Positions 56,606 to 64,000 of a stretch of 64,000 nucleotides of DNA are shown here, in pieces (positions within the stretch are counted from its first letter, which is position 1; every line of letters starts with the position of its first letter). Below the pieces are notes generated by a model. The model made no database searches. It saw nothing but the letters and a program-made list of their open reading frames with translations, and was not told the origin of the DNA. The translations under genes and the position numbers were made by a program. Origin of the DNA: Hymenopus coronatus (lineage: Eukaryota; Arthropoda; Insecta; Mantodea; Hymenopodidae). The stretch is from positions 8,818,501 through 8,882,500 of the forward strand of contig CM060896.1 in assembly GCA_030762935.1 (NCBI GenBank), in the 5' to 3' direction.

Positions 56606-59600
56606 TTGAGGCTATTCCCTGGGTTATGCACTAACACAGCATGACCTTGAGCCTATTCCCTGGCCCATCCACTAACACTGCATGAGCTTGAAGTTATTCC
56701 CTGGCTTTTGCAGTAACAGACCATGATCTTGAGGCTGTTCCCTGGACTACCCACTAACACAGAATGATCTTGAGGCTATTCCCTCGCTTATCCACTAACA
56801 GAGCATGATCTTGAGGCTATTCCCTGACACAGTATGATCTTCAGGCTGCTCCCTGGCTTATCCACTAACAGCATGATCTTGAGACTACTACCTGGTCTAT
56901 CCACCAACACACCATGCTCTTGAGGCTATTCCTGGCCTATCCACCAACACAACATGATCTTGAGGCTATTCCCTCTCCTATCCACTAACACAACATGATC
57001 TTGAGACTATTCCCTGGCCTATCCACCACACAGCATGATCTTGAGGCCATTCCCCCTCCAATCCACGAACACAACATGATCTTGAGACTATTCCCTCTCC
57101 TATCCACCAACACAGCATGCTCTTGAGGCTATTCCTGGCCTATCCACCAACAAAGCATGATCTTGAGGCTATTCTCTCTCCTATCCACTAACACAGCATG
57201 ATCTTGAGACTATTCCTTGGCCTATCCACCACACAGCATGATCTTGAAGCCATTCCCTCTCCTATCCACCAACACAACATGATCTTGAGACTATTCCCTC
57301 TCCTATCCACCAACATAGAATGATCTTGACGCTTTTCCTCTAATGTCCACTAACACAGCATGATCTTGAGAATATTCCCTGGCCTATCCACTAACAGAGC
57401 ATGATCTTGAGGTTATTCCCTGGCCTATCCTATAAAACAGCACGATCTTGAGACTATTCCCTGGCCTATTCACTAACACAGTAAGGTCTTCAGGCTGTTC
57501 CCACGCTTCTCCACTAATAGTATGAACTTGAGGCTAAACCCTTGCCTATCCACTAACACAGCATGATCTTGAGGCTATTCCCTTAGAATATACACAAACA
57601 GAGCATGAGGCTATACCCTGGCATATCCACAAACAGAGCATGAATTTGGGGCTATTCCTGGGCCTATCCACTAACACAGCATGACCTTGAGGCTATTCCT
57701 GGCCTATCCCCTAATACAGTATAATATTAAGGCTATTCCCTGGCCTATCCACTAACTCAGCTGACGTTCAAGCCATTCCCTGGCCTATCCGCTAACATTG
57801 CATGATCTTGAGGCTATTCCTTGCATATCACTTACACAGCATGATCTTGAGCTTATTCCCTGGCCTATACACAAACACAGCATGATCTTGATGCTATTCC
57901 CAGGCTTAGCCACTAACAGCATGATCTAGAGGCTATTCCCTGGCCTATCCACTAACACAGCATGGTCTTGAGGCTATTCGCTGGCCTATCCACTAACACA
58001 GCATGATCTTGAGGCTATTCCCTGGTCTATCCACTAACACACCATGATCTTGAGGCTATTCCCTGGCCTATCTACTAACACAGCATGATCCTTAGGCTAT
58101 TCAATGGCCTATTCAGTAACACAGCATGATTTTCAGGCTATTCCCTGGCCTATCCACTAACACAGCATGATCTTGAGGCTATTCCTGGGCCTATCCACTA
58201 ACACAGCATGATCTTGAGAATATTCCCTGGCCTATCCACCAACACAGCATCATTTTCAGGCTATTCCCTCGCCTATCCACTAACACAGCATGACCTTGAG
58301 GTATTCCCTGGCCTATCCACTAACAGAGCATGATCTTGAGGTATTTCCCTGGCCTATCCTATAAAACAGCACGATTTTGAGGCTATTCCCTGGCTTAGCC
58401 ACTAACACAGCATGATCTTGAGACTATTCCCTGGCCTATTCACTAACACAGTAAGGTCTTCAGGCTGTTCCCACGCTTCTCCACTAATAGTATGAACTTG
58501 AGGCTATTCCCTTGCCTATCCACTAACACAGCATGATCTTGAGGCTATTCCCTTAGAATATACACAAACAGAGCATGAGGATATACCCTGGCATATCCAC
58601 AAACAGAGCGTGAATTTGAGGCTATTCCCTGGCCTATCCACTAACACAGTATAATATTAAGGCTATTCCCTGGGCTATCCACTAACTCAGCTGATGTTCA
58701 GGCTATTCCCTGGCCTATCCGCTAACATTGCATGATCTTGAGGTTATTCCTTGCATATCAGTTACACAGCATGATCTCGAGCTTATTCCCTGGCCTATAC
58801 ACAGACACAGCATGATCTTGATGCTATTCCCAGGCTTAGCCACTAACAGCATGATCTAGAGGCTATTCCCTGGCCTATCCACTAACACAGCATGGTCTTG
58901 GGGCTATTCGCTGGCCTATCCACTAACACAGCATGATCTTGAGGCTATTCCCTGGTCTATCCACTAACACACCATGATCTTGAGGCTATTCGCTGGCCTA
59001 TCTACTAACACAGCATGATCCTTAGGCTATTCAATGGCCTATTCAGTAACACAGCATGATTTTTAGGCTATTCCCTGGCCTATCCACTAACACAGCATGA
59101 TCTTGAGGCTATTCCTGGGCCTATCCCCTAACACAGAAGATCTTGAGGCTATTCCCTGGCCTATCCACTAACACAGTATGTTATTAAGGCTATTCTCTGG
59201 CCTATCCACTAACGCAGCTGATGTTCAGGCCATTCCTTGGCCTATCCACTAACACAGCATGATCTTGAGGCTATTCCCTTGCCTATCCACTAACACACCA
59301 TGATGTTGAGGCTATTTCCTGGCCTATCCAGTAACACAGCGTGATCCTGAGGCTATTCAATGGCCTATTCAGTAACACAGCATGATTTTCAGGCTATTGC
59401 CTGGCCTATCCACTAACACAGCATGATCTTGAGGCTATTCCCTGGCCTATCCACAAACACAGCATGTTCTTGAGGCTATTCCCCGGCCTAACCATAAACA
59501 GCATGATCCTGAGGTTATTCCCTGGCATATACACTAACACAGCATGAATTTGAGGCTGTTCCCTCGCTTATCCACTAAAATAGCATGATCTTGAGGCTAT

Positions 59601-61740
59601 TCCCTGGGCTGTCTATTAACACAACCTGATCTTGAAGACTATTCCCTGGCCTATTCACTAACACAGCATTACCTTGAGGCTATTCCCTGGCCCATCCACT
59701 AACAGAGCATGATGTTGCGGTTATACCCTGGCCTATCCAATAACACAGCCTGATCTTGAGGCTATTCCCTGGCTTATCCACTAACACAGCATGATCTTGA
59801 GGCTATTCCCTGGCCTATTCACTAACACAGCAAGATTTTCAGGCTGTTCCCATGCTTATCCACTTATAGCATGATCTTCAGGCTATTCCCGGGTCTATCC
59901 ACTAACACAGCATGAACTTGAGGCTATTCTCTGGAATATGCACAAACAGAGCATGAGGCTATACCCTAGCCTATCCACAAACAGAGCATGATCTTGAGGC
60001 TATTCCATGGCCTATACACTAACACAGTATGATATTAAACCTATTCCCTGGCCTATCCACTAACTCAGCTGACGTTCAGGCCATTCCCTGGTCTATCCAC
60101 TAATATAGCATGATCTTGAGGCTATTCCTTGCCTATCACTAACACAGCATGATCTTGAGCTTATTCCCTGGCCTATCCACTAACACAGCATGATCTTGAT
60201 GCTATTATCAGGCTTAGCCACTAACAGCATGATCTAGAGGCTATTCCCGGGCCTATCTACTAACACAGCATGATATTGAAGCTATTCGCTAGCCTTTCCA
60301 CTAACAGAGCATGATCTTGAGGCTATTCCCTGGCCTATCCACTAACACAGCATGATCCTGAGGCTATTCAATGGCCTATCCACTAACACAGCATGATTTT
60401 CAGGCTATTCCCTGGCTTATCCACAAACACAGCATGTTCTTGAGGGTATTCTCTGGCCTATCCACAAACAGCATGATCCTGAGGTTACTCCCTGGCATAT
60501 CCACTAACACAGCATGATCTTGAGGCTGTTCCCTGGCTTATCCACTAACATAATATAATCTTGAGGCTATTCCCTAGGCTGTCTATTAACACAACATGAT
60601 CTTGAGGCTATTCCCAGGCCTGCCCACTAACACAGCATGATCATGAGGCTATTCACTGGGCTATCCATTAACACAGCATGATCTTGAGGCAAGGCCCTGG
60701 GTTATCCACTAACACAGCATGATCTTGAGCCTATTACCTGGCCTATCCACTAACACAGCATGATCTTGAGGCTATTCTCTGGTTTATCCACTAGCAGAGC
60801 TTGATCTTGAGGTTATTCCCTGGCCTATCCACTAGCGCTATATGATCTTGAGGCTATTCCCTGGCCTATCCACTAACATAGCACGATCTTGAGGTTTTTC
60901 CTTGCCTATCGCTAACAGAGCATGATCTTGAGCTTATTCCCAGGCCTATCCACTAACACAGCATGATCTTAATGCTATGCCCAGGCTTAGCCACTAACAG
61001 CATGATCTAGAGGCTATTCCCTGGTCTATCCACTAACACTATATGATCTTGAGGCTATTTGCTGGCCTAACCACTAAGTAAGCATGACGTTCAAGCTATC
61101 CCCTGGCCTATCCACTAATAAAGCATGATCTTGAGGCTATTTTCTGGCTTATCCTCAAACACAGCATGTTCTTGAGGCTATTTGCTGGCTTATCCACTAA
61201 CACAGCATGATCTTGAGGCTATTACCTGGCCTATCCACTAACACTGCATGATCTTGCGGCTATTCCCTGGCTTATGCACTAACACAGTATGATCTTCAGG
61301 CTGTTCCCTGGCTCATCCACTAAAAGCATGATCTTGAGACTTTTACCTGGCCTACCAACCAACACTGCATGATCTTGGGGCTATTCCCTCATATCCACTA
61401 ACACAGCATGATCTTGAGACTATTCCCTGGGCTATCCACCAAAACAGCATGATTTTGAGGCTATTCCCTCTCCTGTCCACTAATACAGCGTTATCTTGAG
61501 GCTATTCCATGGCCTATCCACCAACACAGCATCATTTTGAGTCTATTCCCGGGTCTATCCAACAACACAACATGACCTTGAGGCTATTATCCTGGCTTAT
61601 TTACTAACACAGCATGATCTTTAGGCAATTCTTTGGATTGTGCACTAACAGCATGATCTTGAGGCTGTTCCCTGGCCTATCTACAAACACAGCATGATCT
61701 TGGGGCTATTCCCTGGCTTAATCACTAACACAGAATGATC
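56606..61740. repeat. Higher-order repeat copy HOR3, contracted
   Basis: Follows the HOR order from 56606, but the landmark GGCTCATCCACTAAAAGC comes about 5.0 kb after its HOR2 counterpart rather than 8.2 kb. One of the two internal sub-repeats is therefore missing. The end matches the ends of HOR1 and HOR2 (CTACAAACACAGCATG near 61680). Confidence 0.8.
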
Positions 61741-64000
61741 TTGAGGCTATTACCTCGCTTATCCACTAACAGAGCTTGATCTTGAGGCTATTGCCTGGCC
61801 TATCCACTAACACAGCATGATCTTGTGGCTATTCCCTGGCCTATCCACTAATACAGGATGATTCTGAGGCTACTCTCTGGCCTATCTACTAACACAGCAT
61901 GATCCTGAGACTATTCTCTGGCTTATCCACTAACACTGCATTTTTTGAGGCTATTGCCTGGCCTATTCACTAACACAGCATGATCTTGAGGCTATTCCCT
62001 GGCTTATCCAATAACAGAGCTTGATCTTGAGGCTATTCCCTGGCCTATCCATTAATACAGCATGATCTTGGTGCTATTCCCTGGCTTATCTATTAACACA
62101 GCATGACCTTGAGTCTATTCCCTGGCCTATCCACTAACACTGCATGAGCTTGAAGTTATTCCCTGGCTTATGCAGTAACAGAGCATGATCTTGAGGCTGT
62201 TCCCTGGCTTATCCACTAACACAGAATGATCTTGAGGCTATTCTCTGGCCTATCCACTAACACAGCATGATCTTGAGGCTATTCCCTGGACTATCCACTA
62301 ACACAGTATGATATTAAGGCTATTCTCTGGCCTATCCACTAACGCAGCTGATGTTCAGGCCATTCCTTGGCCTATCCACTAACACAGCATGATCTTGAGG
62401 CTATTCCCTTGCCTATCCACTAACACACCATGATGTTGAGGCTATTTCCTGGCCTATCCAGTAACACAGCGTGATCCTGAGGCTATTCAATGGCCTATTC
62501 AGTAACACAGCATGATTTTCAGGCTATTGCCTGGCCTATCCACTAACACAGCATGATCTTGAGGCTATTCCCTGGCCTATCCACAAACACAGCATGTTCT
62601 TGAGGCTATTCCCCGGCCTAACCATAAACAGCATGATCCTGAGGTTATTCCCTGGCATATACACTAACACAGCATGAATTTGAGGCTGTTCCCTCGCTTA
62701 TCCACTAAAATAGCATGATCTTGAGGCTATTCCCTGGGCTGTCTATTAACACAACCTGATCTTGAAGACTATTCCCTGGCCTATTCACTAACACAGCATT
62801 ACCTTGAGGCTATTCCCTGGCCCATCCACTAACAGAGCATGATGTTGCGGTTATACCCTGGCCTATCCAATAACACAGCCTGATCTTGAGGCTATTCCCT
62901 GGCTTATCCACTAACACAGCATGATCTTGAGGCTATTCCCTGGCCTATTCACTAACACAGCAAGATTTTCAGGCTGTTCCCATGCTTATCCACTTATAGC
63001 ATGATCTTCAGGCTATTCCCGGGTCTATCCACTAACACAGCATGAACTTGAGGCTATTCTCTGGAATATGCACAAACAGAGCATGAGGCTATACCCTAGC
63101 CTATCCACAAACAGAGCATGATCTTGAGGCTATTCCATGGCCTATACACTAACACAGTATGATATTAAACCTATTCCCTGGCCTATCCACTAACTCAGCT
63201 GACGTTCAGGCCATTCCCTGGTCTATCCACTAACATAGCATGATCTTGAGGCTATTCCTTGCCTATCACTAACACAGCATGATCTTGAGCTTATTCCCTG
63301 GCCTATCCACTAACACAGCATGATCTTGATGCTATTATCAGGCTTAGCCACTAACAGCATGATCTAGAGGCTATTCCCGGGCCTATCAACTAACACAGCA
63401 TGATATTGAAGCTATTCGCTAGCCTTTCCACTAACAGAGCATGATCTTGAGGCTATTCCCTGGCCTATCCACTAACACAGCATGATCCTGAGGCTATTCA
63501 ATGGCCTATCCACTAACACAGCATGATTTTCAGGCTATTCCCTGGCTTATCCACAAACACAGCATGTTCTTGAGGGTATTCTCTGGCCTATCCACAAACA
63601 GCATGATCCTGAGGTTACTCCCTGGCATATCCACTAACACAGCATGATCTTGAGGCTGTTCCCTGGCTTATCCACTAACATAATATAATCTTGAGGCTAT
63701 TCCCTAGGCTGTCTATTAACACAACATGATCTTGAGGCTATTCCCAGGCCTGCCCACTAACACAGCATGATCATGAGGCTATTCACTGGGCTATCCATTA
63801 ACACAGCATGATCTTGAGGCAAGGCCCTGGGTTATCCACTAACACAGCATGATCTTGAGCCTATTACCTGGCCTATCCACTAACACAGCATGATCTTGAG
63901 GCTATTCTCTGGTTTATCCACTAGCAGAGCTTGATCTTGAGGTTATTCCCTGGCCTATCCACTAGCGCTATATGATCTTGAGGCTATTCCCTGGCCTATC
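59161..64000. repeat. 3130-bp tandem duplication, second copy cut by window edge
   Basis: From 62291 the sequence repeats 59161 onward with a constant offset of 3130 bp (for example TATTGAAGCTATTCGCTAGC at 60271 and 63401). Very few differences are visible over 1.7 kb, so it looks recent. It crosses the HOR3 end, with 550 bp of unrelated monomer order between. Confidence 0.87.

Larger units (their letters stand above)
35690..64000. repeat. 41-bp satellite array (28.3 kb, about 690 monomers, open at the right edge)
   Basis: The monomer contains GGCCTATCCACTAACACAGC followed by ATGATCTTGAGGC and TATTCCCT, period 41 bp. Recurrent variants include CCACCAAC for CCACTAAC, a shortened form CCACCACACAGC, CCCTCTCC for CCCTGGCC, and GAGACTATT for GAGGCTATT. 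The latter forms cluster and alternate in some segments (for example 38.4-39.0 and 45.0-45.6 kb). Three monomers make 123 bp, so short open frames of repeated peptide appear by chance; these are not genes. No transposon or other interruption was seen. Nested higher-order structure is listed separately. Confidence 0.97.

Noticed and set aside
35690..64000. CRISPR-like array
   Set aside because: There are no unique spacers: repeats are head to tail with graded divergence and the context is eukaryotic.
35690..64000. CENP-B-box-like motif in the 41-bp monomer as proof of centromere
   Set aside because: I saw no match to the TTCG....CGGGA pattern; centromere identity cannot be claimed from sequence.

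Overview
The window is animal nuclear DNA with no prokaryotic gene organisation. Mariner, hAT and Penelope-like elements, a jockey-like RT, tRNA-derived SINEs and an AT-rich background together suggest an arthropod, probably an insect with a large repeat-filled genome. That is an inference from element families; no host marker gene fixes the taxon. Almost everything recognisable is mobile or tandemly repeated. The only plausible host coding sequence is one short exon-like segment at 23923-24320.

Layout. 1-1690 is AT-rich with a possible pogo-like end. 1700-4679 is a nearly intact hAT transposon with a perfect 8-bp target duplication and one in-frame stop. 5031-6342 is a complete mariner, followed ten bases later by a non-autonomous hAT (6353-7263). 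7400-35300 is a mosaic of about 13 copies of an unclassified repeat of about 840 bp (here 'family R'), SINEs, a 92-bp tandem repeat made of SINE sequence, a jockey-like RT fragment running directly into a 71-bp satellite (11155-13508), three more mariners, and Penelope-like (PLE) fragments. The PLE fragments include a plus/minus/plus cluster at 30940-34890.

35690-64000 is one uninterrupted satellite array with a 41-bp monomer (about 690 monomers). Inside it is a higher-order repeat of about 8.18 kb seen in three successive copies from 40.24 kb, a 1135-bp tandem duplication, and a 3130-bp tandem duplication. The array runs off the right edge.

The genes do not form a pathway. They record successive invasions: a mariner inside a SINE, SINEs inside R and PLE copies, and an RT truncated by satellite. 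The observations most worth following up are (1) hammerhead-ribozyme-like folds at the 3' ends of two PLE copies, with the core retained while stem II differs compatibly, (2) the higher-order organisation of the 41-bp satellite, (3) family R with its palindromic end, conserved internal GT tract and inverted composites, and (4) the candidate host exon with a frame break.
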